Shown: positions 20,971 through 32,144 of the stretch, piece by piece
Numbering within the stretch: the first letter of the stretch is position 1
Layout of the letters: each line of letters begins with the position of its first letter
Source of the DNA: Scedosporium boydii
Taxonomy: Eukaryota > Ascomycota > Sordariomycetes > Microascales > Microascaceae
Direction of reading: 5' to 3'
Assembly: GCA_002221725.1 (NCBI GenBank)
Contig: NJFT01000068.1
Span: 62,001-126,000, forward strand
Length of the DNA: 64,000 nucleotides
Position numbers and translations under genes: made by a program
Notes under the pieces: model-generated
What the model saw: only the letters and a program-made list of their open reading frames with translations
Told to the model about the DNA's origin: nothing
The model's database searches: none

Positions 20971-23900
20971 CGGAAAGTTGTGGCTCATGCGCCACAACCC
21001 ACAAACTCATTTATATTAGACGTACCTGCGTTGAACTCCCCCGTGGATGACACCAGGCTCATGTCGCTCCTTTCCCGTTTCATGAGAGACGATAATGATG
21101 CATTTCTGAAGAAGTCGTGAAGGCTGCTATGTTTCTTGTAGCAGCCTTGGCAGACTCGTGCTTGAAGAAGCCTAGGAGAACTGAATAGACGACGGGAAGG
21201 GTGAACCCGAGGGCCGGGGAGAATTTCCAAGCTCATGGAGGCTCGCTCAAGGGTATTCGCGGGCGATGGTAGTAGGGATGAACTGGAATAGGTGCCTGAG
21301 TAAGAGGCTATGCGAATAGGGAGGACTATTAATCGGTGGAGGAGAGAGACTTGCAACCACCACTGGGGCAGTCCGAGATGTTCACATCTCCCCGATGTCG
21401 CCTTTGGGCTTTCTAAAGTTGGCACGGAATCTTTTCCTCCATGTCGTAGAGTTCATCGAAACTTGAAAGTGGAGAGATCAATAGAGTAAGTATGGATTTC
21501 CAATTACGGCCGGTCAAGCAAGGGCTAATATACCGGAATCGCTTCGCGAGTACATCAAAGAAGAGACTCACACCCTGGTACTTGGACCCCAAGTCTCAGA
21601 CAAGCTAGCAGCTCCCGGGGCCCCATTAGGAGGCGTTGATGCTGGGGATACTATGTCGCCTCCATCAGCGGCTGATAAGGAAGCAACCCCACAGAAGTCC
21701 ATGGCGAATTGTCCGGGATCTTGAGCAAGATCCAGGCTAGCTTCTTGGCTAGGTTCCTCTGTAGATTTCAGAGTGCTCGCATTAGACTAGCCTGCTATTT
21801 AGTCGTTGGGTTCGCGGCTGGGAGCTACCCTAGCATCTTCACCGGTGCATCCAGAGCCTTCCTTTGGAGTCACCGTAACTAGGTGTTTTCATGCCGGGTG
21901 GAGGTGTGATGATGGCATCTTCCATAGTGATGGTAATCTCAACCACTCTGAGGGCTACCATAATCGTTTCTATTCCACAATTCCGATGCTGGGTCTGGGA
22001 GGGAGTATTCTAGGTTCGCCCTTGGACTCGGCCACAAAGCAGACCGAGGGATCTGGCTCCCTGACCTCCGATGAGTCTGAAGGTGAGGGAACTCGAACCT
22101 GAACCTAGTAGAGTTGAAGGTGGAGGGTTTAACTTCTCTATACTAGAGGGCCTTGAAGTTGGAAGATGTGAATTAGGAGCCAGAGGGGTCACCCCCGTCA
22201 AGCCCGGTACAACTGAAGTCTGCATTACTAGTGAAGGAGATCTACTGCCCCAGCAGCATCCTAAGCCACGGTATATAGTGCCAGTTTCTCATTCATCTTA
22301 TTGGACATTTACTGCTAAAGCGAACCTAGGCCACGTAGACTGCGCTGCCCCCTACATGTATCTGTTGATTCTAGATCGGTGCTAATACTAGTATCATCCC
22401 CCAGGGCGCCGTTGTGTGCTTGCTAGACCGGCCATCAATAACACCACTGCTAGCTGAAGCCAACTGCATTCCTATATTTAGAGTTAAAACCCCCAGCTAT
22501 GTAACTATGATCTAACGTCTGCTGGTGATATATCTTGTGTTGGCTTATCTACAGTCCCTTTGAGGTTTGATGCTCCCTGTTCGATTCCCCTTCCCTGCGA
22601 CGACCTTGCCTACGGACACATTGCCATAACTCATCTCTACGGGCCTGGCCATGCCTGCTAACTGAAACTAACCACATTTCCATACTTGGAGAGAATAGGC
22701 CCTAACGGAACAATGCCCTGGAATTAAATAAACCTAGCATATCCCGTGTTGGCTCATTGTTACCCCCTTGAGGCTGTTTCCCGGCCTCGTCCCCCAATAC
22801 TACGACCTCACATACACATTGCTACGAACAAAGACTCAATTACAGTTAGCGGTAGTTAGGAGGGTTAAATTTCTTGCTTCAGATGAGTTTATCTATGATA
22901 GTTTGTTGGTGCAGTGGGGGATCAACATGTTGGGTCAATATTCACAGACTGATGGGGAATGGACTTCGTATGTGTTAGTTTCTATATCGAAATAAGATTA
23001 TCCTCCTGACATGGGATGATTTCACTTGCCTTGCCAGCTTCCAATCTCTTGAATCCGAAGGACTTCGTCATCCGTAGCCGTAGCATCTACACGCCAAAAG
23101 TGTACCCCTCGTTTCGTCGTGCTACACTGGGCTACTTACACTATCGAAGTTTACTAGGAATGCAAGACATGTACTCACGGTCACGATTCCGCGCCAAATA
23201 GGCCATGATCCCCGTATAGAAACGACTGTCTCCTCTGAATCGACCGAGTGGGTATCGCTGATCTGAACCGCATTCGCGCCACCCAGCCCAGGGCTTGTCC
23301 TGGTGAGGGGAGCGAACTGTCATATTCACACCGGGAGGCGCTGTTGGCCTCAGTTTGTGCCAGATCCATATGAGAGTCTCATCTAGGCCACCGGATGGGA
23401 TTCTATAAACACTCCTCATGTAAGAGGCATAAATCTTTTAACTTGTCTCTATCATAAAATTCCAGCAGTCTGGGTAATCCATGAATTACCAGCTATGAAT
23501 AAATTTGTAACTTGGTTACAGGTAGGTGCTGTTGGTAAAGCAGAATCCAAGGTAAGAGGGATTAGATATGGGCTAAGATAACCCGGGAGGACGAAGATAA
23601 GAGAGATCCCCGGAGGGCCAGCACGTAGCCTCTCCTCACCCATTTGGATAAATCTTGCGCTTCTCTCTCTCGACTCGTCACTAACCGAGCCTTTGGGACG
23701 AGTAGGACTACACTGCGCTGTGAAGTCAGACATCGTCGGCATCGTCCCATATTCTAATGTTGGAGATTGGACGAAGCGAGCCTTTGGTGGGAGGAAGAAC
23801 TCTTGTGGAATTGCGAAGGTTTGGGAGGCATCATCTCATCCTCGCTTTTCGGAAACTCTTCACCTCGGCAACCAACCGTCTTGGCTAGTAACTGTCAAGA

Positions 23901-23973
23901 GAGGAATAGCAGTAGCAGCCGTTATTGTCGTTGTTTTTTCTATGAGCTTAAGCTAGAGCTAAAGCAGTCTATC
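20971..23973. other. Normal-GC region without convincing genes
   Basis: Short ORFs occur on both strands but none has recognisable motifs or a consistent splice structure. A ~70-codon stretch near 21,520-21,720 looks coding-like but ends in a stop. A diverged tandem duplication of ~205 bp lies at ~22,425-22,830. The region may hold decayed genes left at the margin of the repeat block. Confidence 0.4.
22425..22830. repeat. Diverged tandem duplication, two ~205-bp units
   Basis: Anchors recur in order: GCTAGCTGAAGCC / GCTAACTGAAACT (22,449 and 22,657), GTGTTGGCT (22,537 and 22,746), CCTTTGAGG / CCCTTGAGG, and ACACATTGC (22,616 and 22,814). Spacing is 198-209 bp. The changes are not confined to RIP-type transitions. 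Confidence 0.65.
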
Positions 23974-24750
23974 TTACACTTTCGCCAGCCTCTCTGCTTC
24001 TAATTCCCTCTCAGCCTGCTGGTAATACTTTGCTGTGTCAACTCCGTGTTGATTGTGGTTGACAAAGTTGAACCAAGGCATGATGGACATGAAAAGAGAC
24101 GAATATCTCGACTGTCTAGCTGCGACTCCTTGCATGTGTGGTGTGAGCTGGCTCTCTCCGTACAATGGCTCGCCTGCCTTCACCTTGGCGACCATTTCCT
24201 TCATATCCATCTCAATCTCGCGAGAATTTTCCGTAGCACCATAAAAGCGAACTTGGGGTTTGTTAAAACTAAATCGTATTTTCTGTATGGAGGAGGATGA
24301 AGAAACGTACGAGCTGATCGCTGGTAGAAGTAAAGAAATCCTCCGACGGCGCCGACAGCTCCTGCCAACCTCATGGCAGGCGCAAATCCTCCTTTGCCGA
24401 CTCGCGAGGGAGAGAACTTCTCCATGAAAAGAAGAGCACCCGGTCCAAAGGCGGCCGCGACTAGGCCATGGACGTAGTCGGACGGCCGGGCGTATCCAAT
24501 CACCCGCGTAAAATGTCTTTGCCGAGGTCAAGGTTAAGGTTAGCAGATATCGGAGGGAAAGAGACTCGGGAGGGCGCGTCGGCATACGGGTCATTATCAA
24601 TCAGCTATAACCGGTGGTTAGAATCAACTTGCTAAAGAGCATCTATTGGAAGCTGAGCCGCTCATCTTCGTCGTCGTGGGGTTGACATACAGGATACTCG
24701 GTTTGGATAACCTTGCTTGGAGCAAACGGTTCTCGCTGAGGTGCCGCCAT
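23974..24750 (-). CDS. NADH:ubiquinone oxidoreductase 21-kDa subunit (complex I accessory, NUXM-type), 186 aa
   Basis: Four exons: 24,691-24,750, 24,588-24,604 (17 nt), 24,311-24,516 and 23,974-24,251; introns are GT-AG and the coding sum is 561 nt. The N-terminus reads MAAPQREPFAPSKVIQTEYP, then LIDNDPHFTRVIGYARPSDY, the conserved start of the fungal 21-kDa subunit. Two hydrophobic segments (about residues 42-60 and 75-93) suit a subunit embedded in the inner mitochondrial membrane, and the C-terminal half carries the conserved YGESQLTPHMQGVAARQSRYS and MPWFNFVNHNQHGV segments. It is an accessory, non-catalytic component of respiratory complex I. The 17-nt exon is unusually small. The gene is divergent from csm3, 400 bp away, so the two may share a promoter. 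Confidence 0.88.
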
Positions 24751-25149
24751 TATGACTCAAGCAAGTACAATTGGCGAGCCTCTCGAATGCTGAAATGGTT
24801 TGGGCGGGTCAGTGACCAGTGTCATACAATCCCTTTTGGTTGTGCGTCTGGATTTCGATCAACTGATGCGAAGGCTGATTGCAATTGGCATCGATTACCT
24901 CAATTCTCGGAAAAGAACGATGCAGCTTTGAATAATGCCTAATATACAAGGCCGCAAAACTATTACTACAAACCCCCGATAGCTGCAACTACCCCGCGAG
25001 ATTAAGACGCGTGGGGAACGCGTCTTTAATGGTTTAATGGAGACAGCTCCAACTCCCTTATTACTACTTGAACCGCAGATGTGTGAGGCTTTGGAGAGTA
25101 CAGAGACTTGCTCTCGTCATAATCGGAGACCGCCTGTCTGAGTAGAAAG

Positions 25150-26024
25150 ATGGTAGCCGAAGAAATTTCAACCCACCCGAGGAGGCCGAACGATCTGGAT
25201 GACTACGATGTTGAGCTTGAGGATATTTTTCAGGAACCCAATGTCTCCTCTGTATCGGATGTTCTGGGAACTCGGAATGAGCGTGAGGGTCTAGGCCTGG
25301 AGGATGCGGTATCCGTGACGAAGCGTGCTCATATACCGCGTGTGAAACTCGATGATCAAAGGTGCGGATTGGCCTGTTCTTCTGTACAGCAGGACACCTC
25401 AATGTAGAAGCTTTTAGGCGCTGACATTTAGCATCACCAGATTACTATCAGAGGCTGGCATTCCCAGGCTTCGAAATCGGGCGAGGAAACTTCGATTAAA
25501 AGGGAAAGGGCATGAGGTAAGTCCCTTTATTTCTTACCCAGGGCCGAGATGAGAGTTGCTGACGACGCACGGGTCCTCAGTTTAGCGATGCTGCCCGCAT
25601 CCTCTCTCTCTACCAACTATGGCTTGACGATCTCTTTCCCAAGGCAAAGTTTTTAGACGCCCTGTCCATGGTTGAGAAGGCCGGTCACAAGACGGCACTG
25701 TTTAAGCAACGTCAGGGGTGGATTGACGGAGAGATACGAAGCATGTCGGCTGAGGCTGATGACCAAGTGGCATCAACCCCACCAATTAGCGCTGCACCAG
25801 CCGATGACGATGATGATCCTGACGGAATCTACACTGCGACACCACACCGGCGATCCCATGAAGGAGCAACCAGCTCTGCCCTGCACCCCGACGAAGATGA
25901 TATGCTCGAGTCGCTGATGTTGGAGGTGGCTGACACTACTTCCTGCAAGGCGGTAGTTGATCCGGAAGCCGATATGTTTGCGGATGAGGAATCCGTGATG
26001 GCACAAATGGAGGATCTGTGGTAG
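25150..26024 (+). CDS. csm3: Replication fork protection component Csm3/Swi3 (TIPIN homologue), 243 aa
   Basis: Three exons: 25,150-25,361, 25,441-25,516 and 25,581-26,024 (732 nt). The acidic N-terminus (LDDYDVELEDIF) is followed by the Swi3 domain at ~70-145: RLLSEAGIPRLRNRARKLRL, KGKGHEFSDAARIL, YQLWLDDLFPKAKFLDAL and MVEKAGHKTALFKQRQGWID. This domain defines the Tof1/Swi1 partner that stabilises stalled replication forks and supports the S-phase checkpoint. The C-terminus is acidic and ends in a short helix (ESVMAQMEDLW). The first intron acceptor was chosen because it gives DDQRLLSEAGIP, the conserved entry to the domain. It converges on hacA. Confidence 0.88.
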
Positions 26025-26683
26025 ACAGGGAGGGTTATCCCCACCCACCAATTGCATGTTTTCCCCCTAAGGCGTTTCTCGAGATCGCGTTTTCACCATG
26101 GGTGTGTGTGATATGAGAATTATAATGGATTTGGGAATATTCTGTATTCATAAAATAAAATATCGTTGGATTGCTCTTTTCTGGCTGATCCGCCCATAAA
26201 TGTTGCTCGTTGATGATGGAAAATGGTTAGCCAACCGCCCCATTTCCGATATAATACCCCCGTGACGCCTCAGAGACTATGACTAGATGCCCGGATACGC
26301 GACAAACATAAAAAGAAAAGAAGGAAAAAGAAAATAAAAGAAAAAAAGGTTACAAAGAATGGAATCACCACTGTACTCAGCCGAAACGCTGGCGCTTTTC
26401 ACCCCCTCGCACTCTAGGATCGATCTCCAGGTGCCTCTTCCGACTCTTGGCGTCAATTTTGCTCCTGTACATATTCGCGTTCGAGTAATTACCAAGGCTG
26501 GTGTTCGAATTTGAAATCTGCGGCTCCAGCTTGCGCTCCTCCATCTTCAATGACCATAGGAGGGTCAACAGTGCTTCGCGAGAGGGGAGTGGAAAGCCGT
26601 CCAACCATTCAGGTGGCGCGGGCTTACCGTCGCGCGTTGCCGAACTCAAGCCCGACAAGTCACCAACTCGATCATTGCAACTC
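26025..26683. other. csm3/hacA 3' region
   Basis: This holds the 3' UTRs of two converging genes. On the minus strand it also carries the tail of the frame used by unspliced hacA mRNA, open to 26,377. A/T-rich runs at ~26,310-26,350 may include polyadenylation signals. Confidence 0.5.
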
Positions 26684-27161
26684 TCAGACACCAACCGCAA
26701 TGCCTCCATCGTCGCATCCTGAAGTGGACGCGCCAGAGTGGGGCTGCAGGTTAATATTTTCCGAAGAGAAGTGATTCGCAAAGTCGGCGAAATGAAGGTC
26801 GAGTTCGGCTTCCGCTGCGACGGATTGGCCGTTTGCCACCGTGGTGTCGGACGCGACTCCGTTCCCATCTTCGTGAAGGAACTGGGAGATGTCGAAGAGG
26901 TCCGTCGGGAAGAGCGCGGCCGCGTCACCAGCCAGATAATCGTTTTCAAAATCGACGGAGTTGGGGGAAGAGAGAAGCCCGCTTTCAAGGACAAAGCTAT
27001 CTGTGTCAGCGGGCGCTGGCAGGTTGAAACAAGCACCGACAAAACGAGGAGAAGCATCCGGAACTGTGCGGCCTGGGGCTGCACCAGATCCATCTGCGAC
27101 GCTGTCCATGACCGCGGAAGATCCACCGAATGTTGACACTGCAGGTCGCACAACATCGCTG
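26377..27161 (-). other. Alternative C-terminal frame of unspliced hacA mRNA
   Basis: If the Ire1 intron is kept, translation reads AAMLCDLQCQHSVD and stays open for ~261 codons, to 26,377, overlapping the spliced frame throughout. The predicted tail is Ser/Pro/Arg-rich with no recognised domain. In other fungi the unspliced form is usually inactive or repressive. Confidence 0.75.
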
Positions 27162-28092
27162 CAGGACGTTGTGTCAATTCGGTGGCTCGGTCCGAGGTCG
27201 AAGACGCAGGGGCTGATGTGGTCGCCGGCACGACTGGGGTTGATTCCACAGCTGCCGACTCCTGCTCATCCACGTCGGTACTTAGCTTGGGCGAGAGAGA
27301 TGAGGGATCAACAGTTGTGTTGGATGGCTCGTTGAACATGAGCTGGTCGATCAGGACCTTGTGACTATCTTGGGAACTGAACAGCTCGGACGTCAGGGTA
27401 ACGGGGTTTGATTGAAGAGAGTCGAGAGGGGACGAGGATCGAGTCACGACGCCTGTGGTGCGCCGGTATTTGTTTAATTCTTCGAGCAACAGGAGGTTTG
27501 TCTTTTCGATGCTGAGAACGCGAGCCTCGAGCTCCTTGTTCCGCTGTTCGAGAGCTTCAACCTCCTGGCGCTTGCGTTCCCGAGACGATTGAGCGGCCCT
27601 TCGGTTGCGAAGCACCCTCTCGACTCGGCGCTGCTCCTTCTCATCTTCGGTCTTGGCTCGTTTCCTATGCACCTGTCAGCTATGACCGCCTTTACGTCTG
27701 TAAGTGCCTGCTACATCCTCATTCACTCACCTCGGAGGGAGATTGGTTTTGGGCTCTGGGAGAACCTGGCCCCACGATTTCCGCTTCTTCACCGGCTTCT
27801 TTTCCGACGCCGCCGTGGATGGTGCCGTGGCATCTGTGGTTTCTGTCGAAGGTGAGACATTTGCGGGAGTGGCTGTTGGTGAGAGGGCAGCCAATGCTAT
27901 CGTCTCTGGCCTGGATTCGGTTGAGAAGGGAGGTGGTGTCATCATGTCGATGGGATTCATCGTATTTGTTGAAGAGGTGCCCGACGCAGCGAATAATGAC
28001 GGATACATCTCGCCTGGCGTCGAAAGAAAAGATTCTGCAGGCGATGCCTCAAACTTCACGCCGGGCGAGGTTTGTTCTTCCCAGGTGGCCAT
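26684..28092 (-). CDS. hacA: bZIP transcription factor HacA/Hac1 (unfolded protein response), induced form 440 aa
   Basis: Exon 1 is 27,731-28,092; a 66-nt spliceosomal intron (27,665-27,730) follows; exon 2 starts at 27,664. Residues ~107-160 give KKRKSWGQVLPEPKTNLPPR, KRAKTEDEKEQRRVERVLRN and RRAAQSSRERKRQEVEALE, the HacA basic region (N-x7-R as N-RRAAQSS-R), then a leucine zipper. A 20-nt Ire1 intron (27,142-27,161) must be removed to reach the frame ending GCDDGGIAVGV at 26,684, the tail typical of eurotiomycete HacA. With it removed the sum is 1,323 nt. HacA activates ER chaperone, ERAD and secretion genes under ER stress. Without removal, the frame runs to 26,377 (549 aa). Confidence 0.93.
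27142..27161 (-). promoter_or_regulatory. Unconventional 20-nt intron of hacA cut by Ire1
   Basis: On the mRNA strand two CTGCAG boxes lie exactly 20 nt apart (27,164-27,159 and 27,144-27,139), followed by C and T, fitting the Ire1 loop consensus CNG|CAGN. The first sits in a 7-nt loop closed by an 8-bp stem (ACAACGTC/GATGTTGT with one G-U); the second has a weaker stem (GAC/GTC plus outer pairs). Cutting after CTG removes 20 nt and shifts the frame into the ORF with the conserved HacA C-terminus. Confidence 0.92.
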
Positions 28093-28331
28093 TCTGGACA
28101 GACGTATTTGGCAAAGGAGTGGAAACTAGAGATTGCGCTCGTTCTTCTCCTAGTTACGATATAGGTATAGGATAGGAGTAACAGCGGAAATTGAGAACGT
28201 TGGCGATGAGTTCGCGGTTCGTCACAAAATCTTGTCAAAATCTCAGTGTGAAATATGGCCAATGTCGAGATGTCATGGTTTATGTCAAGTGCATGGTGTC
28301 TGCAGGCTCCAGCGGGTAGAGAGATTGACAC
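28056..28331 (-). other. Candidate uORF overlapping the hacA start
   Basis: A 91-codon frame begins 239 nt upstream of the hacA ATG and ends 34 nt inside its coding region in another frame; a second 62-codon upstream frame lies at 28,285-28,473. If the leader extends this far they would restrict initiation at hacA. Upstream ORF control of hacA is known in Aspergillus; here it is inferred from position only. Confidence 0.4.
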
Positions 28332-31300
28332 GCCACAAACACAAAAGGTGACTCAGCGAGGCAGCGTAGTGTCCCTGGAATGAGACTGGAAGATGGAGGG
28401 AGATGTGAAAAGGCCAAGTGTCGGATTCTGAATGGCAAATAGACAGATGTTGTTGGAAAATATGATGATTCATCGATGAAGGGGGTGGTGGAGAGGTCAG
28501 GGGGACACCGGGCGCTTTTATCTTGAGGACACGTTTGCTTTCTCCTGGGGAAGGACAGGCTTTTCGGCCTGAGGCATAAAGAAAGGACCAATATAAGACA
28601 GCGCCGCAGGCACAAGTCTGTGTCTTAATAGGGGGTACGCAGCTATTACGCAGGGGCGGGTTAATTTACTTCGTACTTCCGAGTGTAACTTCGTGCTGAT
28701 GTACATACTTCGTAAGCTAGTACTCGACCCACCTATACATCGTGACTCTATTGGTGGCATCGACGAGGTGCCAAGGGGCGTGGCCTCTAGTGTAATTTGT
28801 GTGTCAAATGTACTGGAACAAGTGGGGCGTCTTAGTATCATAGTCCCGCGCGAGTGCCCCTTATTCTTGCTTTGTATGATTACGAAGGCTGAGTATGAGT
28901 ACACTAGTACCTTCGTACAGTGGAGTGTACTTCGCCCACTCACCTGCGGGTGGAATGTCGACAGGCATCTTCAGGGAAAAGATATTCTAGAAGTGCATTC
29001 CAAGTCCTTCCTTCGTTCGGAAGTATTTCACACGCTCCGTACAGAGCATAAACTATTTTAGAGACCGCGAAAGACAAGTGGGGACCGAGTTTGCATGGTG
29101 AGATATCAAATTCATCCCCCTAAACCCTCCCCCTTCCGGCCCTTCCCTTTTCAGTTTTATTTCTTTCCTTTCTTTTTTTTCAAGGGACTCGCCGGCTCCT
29201 CTGAGCGAAAGATGAACAGGCGAAATATGTACCTTGGTACGCGCAAAGTATATTTCTAGACCACCTTTCCTAAGTATTACTTTCAGACAGGAGTCCGACA
29301 CAGTTACACACAGCCTTCAAGGCTCAGCCTTTGCTGTAATTTATTTTTAGCAACATTATGAAGTACCTGTGTATCACTCCGATCATCAACTGCCCCAAGA
29401 TAACGTTAAATGAACTTTTGCTAGTAGCTTCGTGACGTGAAATAAATCCTGGCGAGGAGAAGGAGTTGAGTTCTTATTCAAGCTAATATTAGGCTCCCAT
29501 GATGTTTTATGACTGCCGAAGGCTTACAAGTATTACGGTTCCGTGCAGTTGATGGATCTCGCGAAGTGCTTTCAACGATACAAAAGGTATTTGAAGGTAC
29601 TTTGTGCTTCGAAGTTTCCCTCAAATCCAATCGGATCACTCAAACTGGAATCCTGTCGGGGTAATTAGTGCCATGTATGTCGTGGTATTCGAATCACATC
29701 GTCAATTATTCCGTCCAGGCAGTGGCTGTTGAGAGACGCCACTAACTCAAAGGTTGTTTACTTTACGAAGGTACAGAGTAACAAATTCGGGTCTTGGTTG
29801 ACGGATTGTCCCAGCCATGTCCCATTCTCCGCTTCTTGCCATCAGATCGCCCTCGAAATCCCATCATTCCGCCAAGATTCATTCAACAGTCTCAAATCCT
29901 TCCCAGCCACCTGCCAGCACCGATGCCTTTCCGTCCTGGCCGTGAGCTGGCATGAAACGCCTAGCAATGCGGGACTAAGGTAGAATAGTCTCCACGTGCA
30001 GTACTTTCCCGCGCAATCTTCTGGGAGGCTCTCTCGACTGCGGGCATATTAGCCTGAAATCTGAACTCATCGGGGATACTCTTTCAGATTGATGCCGATG
30101 GCATCTTCGAGAATCATGCATTGTACCGTGGAAGTACGAGACGGGCAATTCATCGATTTACGCCATACGATTTATGTAGGCGGTGGAACACTTCTTCCGC
30201 GTTTAATTAATCCCAGATGACAATTCCCCATGTCATTTGGGGTGGCAGTTCTCGACATTGACCCTTCGGGGGTATGAACTAGACTTGATATTTCACATCA
30301 ATACTATACAAATTGATTATTGATTGCTCCGGGAGGGCCGGGTGACCAGCATCGTCATGACCCACCCGGAGTTCGACCTCTACTGAGGCAACCAGCTCAT
30401 AGAGTAGTAAAGCCGGAGGGGCAATCGTATGGAAGACGTTTGATAATAGACCTGAGGTGGAGTTGTATCGATCGACGTTAGTACGCATACCAAGGTTCGA
30501 TGGGCGGAACCTAGATGGGGACGGACTTGTAAACTAGAAGGGCTTCGGATTTTATCGCCGTTAGCACCTGTCGCAGACATGACACATCATCGACGAGTGT
30601 AGTAAACGATGGTCTCAGAGGGTCTTCACCAGCCATAATATTTCGCCGAAACTCTTGACTTAAGCGGCAAAGGAGCTATGCGGTAAAGTGAGCACGAAGG
30701 ACTTACTTTGCCGCAGAGCAAAGCAAGCCGATGGGCAGTAATACTCGTAATAAGAGAACGATCGTGGTGACTGGACGGAAAATAATCGCATTGGCAACTC
30801 CTCGAAACCGGCCCGGTAAGATTCTCACAATGCAAGGTAGATGTAATGACAATAGAACTTCCCGGTATGCCCTCGGTAGTTGGACATTGCGTGAACCATG
30901 CGGGTTTCCATCAGTGGCAATAAATTGGCGCCGAAATTGGGAAACAACCTCAACCTCAGACGGCGGCCTGCCGGGAACCGCTTTGCATTCCAACTTCTGG
31001 GACCTTCAGTCGACTACGAAGCATTTGACGCAAGGCGCCATGTACACTGGCTACTCTAAAAAGCTCAACCATCCTAGCGTCTCAAAGGCGCAACAGATAA
31101 ACGATGTATCTCCGGCCTGGGAGGGAAAGGGGGAGGGTAGGCACTCGGCGAGGAACCTCTAGATGCTGATCAAGATGGGTTGTGACTACATCTGGCGTGG
31201 GAAGAAAAGCCCTCCATAGGAAAGGCATATCGATGAATATGGTTACAAGGCGAGGAATGTGACGATCTGGCGCACTTGCAGCATCTTCGGGAGACTCCAA

Positions 31301-32144
31301 TAGTACCCACCCCGTCACGGCACGGCCGCGCTGTGCATAAGAACCCCATCATGGCCTGGCTAGGCCTATATTCTAGCTGGAAATATCCTGGGCGAGCGTG
31401 GGAAACCAAATCAGCGTCTATCCTGACAGTATATCCGCCATATACCCCCGGTTGTCAGATGCCCGCAATATCCTTCAATGCAAGCCAGTTTCACCCTTGC
31501 TCGCGATATATTAATTCGGGAGCCCGGTTTAAATTGGATGGCAGTGAAGGGGATAAAGGAAAGAGAGGGAATACACCATTAAATACTGCGTACGAAGCAT
31601 GGGGGATACAGTAGTAGAACGAGGGGTCTTTGGGGACCATGAAGAATTAATGTTGGCATTGATCGTTTAGTAAACTGGAGGAACATCAAACGGGTTGAGT
31701 GAGCAAGTCTAAGTGTTTACTGTTTCTTTCAAACTCATCGTGATGGATTGATGCCGCGCAGGAGAATGACAACGGATGGGCTGCGAAGTAGTTTATGAAA
31801 AGGCTTACTAAGTATCAGGGCACGTTCAAAAATTTGTTGCGCAATCCCCGCTGACTAACCCACAAGAACTTGATTGGCCGAGGTCGTTCGTCCAGCGCCT
31901 TGGCGGGACTTGAGGTCCTTGTCAATCAGCACCGAACCCCACTATTCTATTGGGGATGATGGTTCAGTTACCTCTGTACTCCATGTCCCATGACGTTGAC
32001 GAGACCAAGACCCATCAAGATTTTGGACGACTTCAGCGCCGCCATTAACATCACGATCAAGGCGAAGTGTGAACATCTCCTCAACACTGAATTTATCAAG
32101 AAAGCCATCTCGTAGCCACCGACCAGCCATAGTCCAAAAACAAA
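28332..32144. other. 3.8-kb intergenic region
   Basis: It includes the hacA promoter and leader and the promoter of the ESCRT gene. ORFs up to 143 codons exist but have no motifs, biased codon use or splice context that I can support. TACTTCGTA-type motifs are frequent between 28,667 and 29,800. Confidence 0.5.

Noticed and set aside
20985..21425. 146-codon minus-strand ORF
   Set aside because: No recognisable motif, low-complexity Ser/Leu content, and no promoter or splice evidence.
23974..24600. Single 208-codon ORF as the full complex I subunit gene
   Set aside because: It reads through introns; only the part up to 24,251 is in the right frame. The four-exon model gives the conserved protein.
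26738..27136. 132-codon plus-strand ORF across hacA
   Set aside because: Shadow of the hacA coding frames; no motif or splice context.
30731..31614. ORFs of 143 and 112 codons between hacA and the ESCRT gene
   Set aside because: No domain and no plausible junction joining them.
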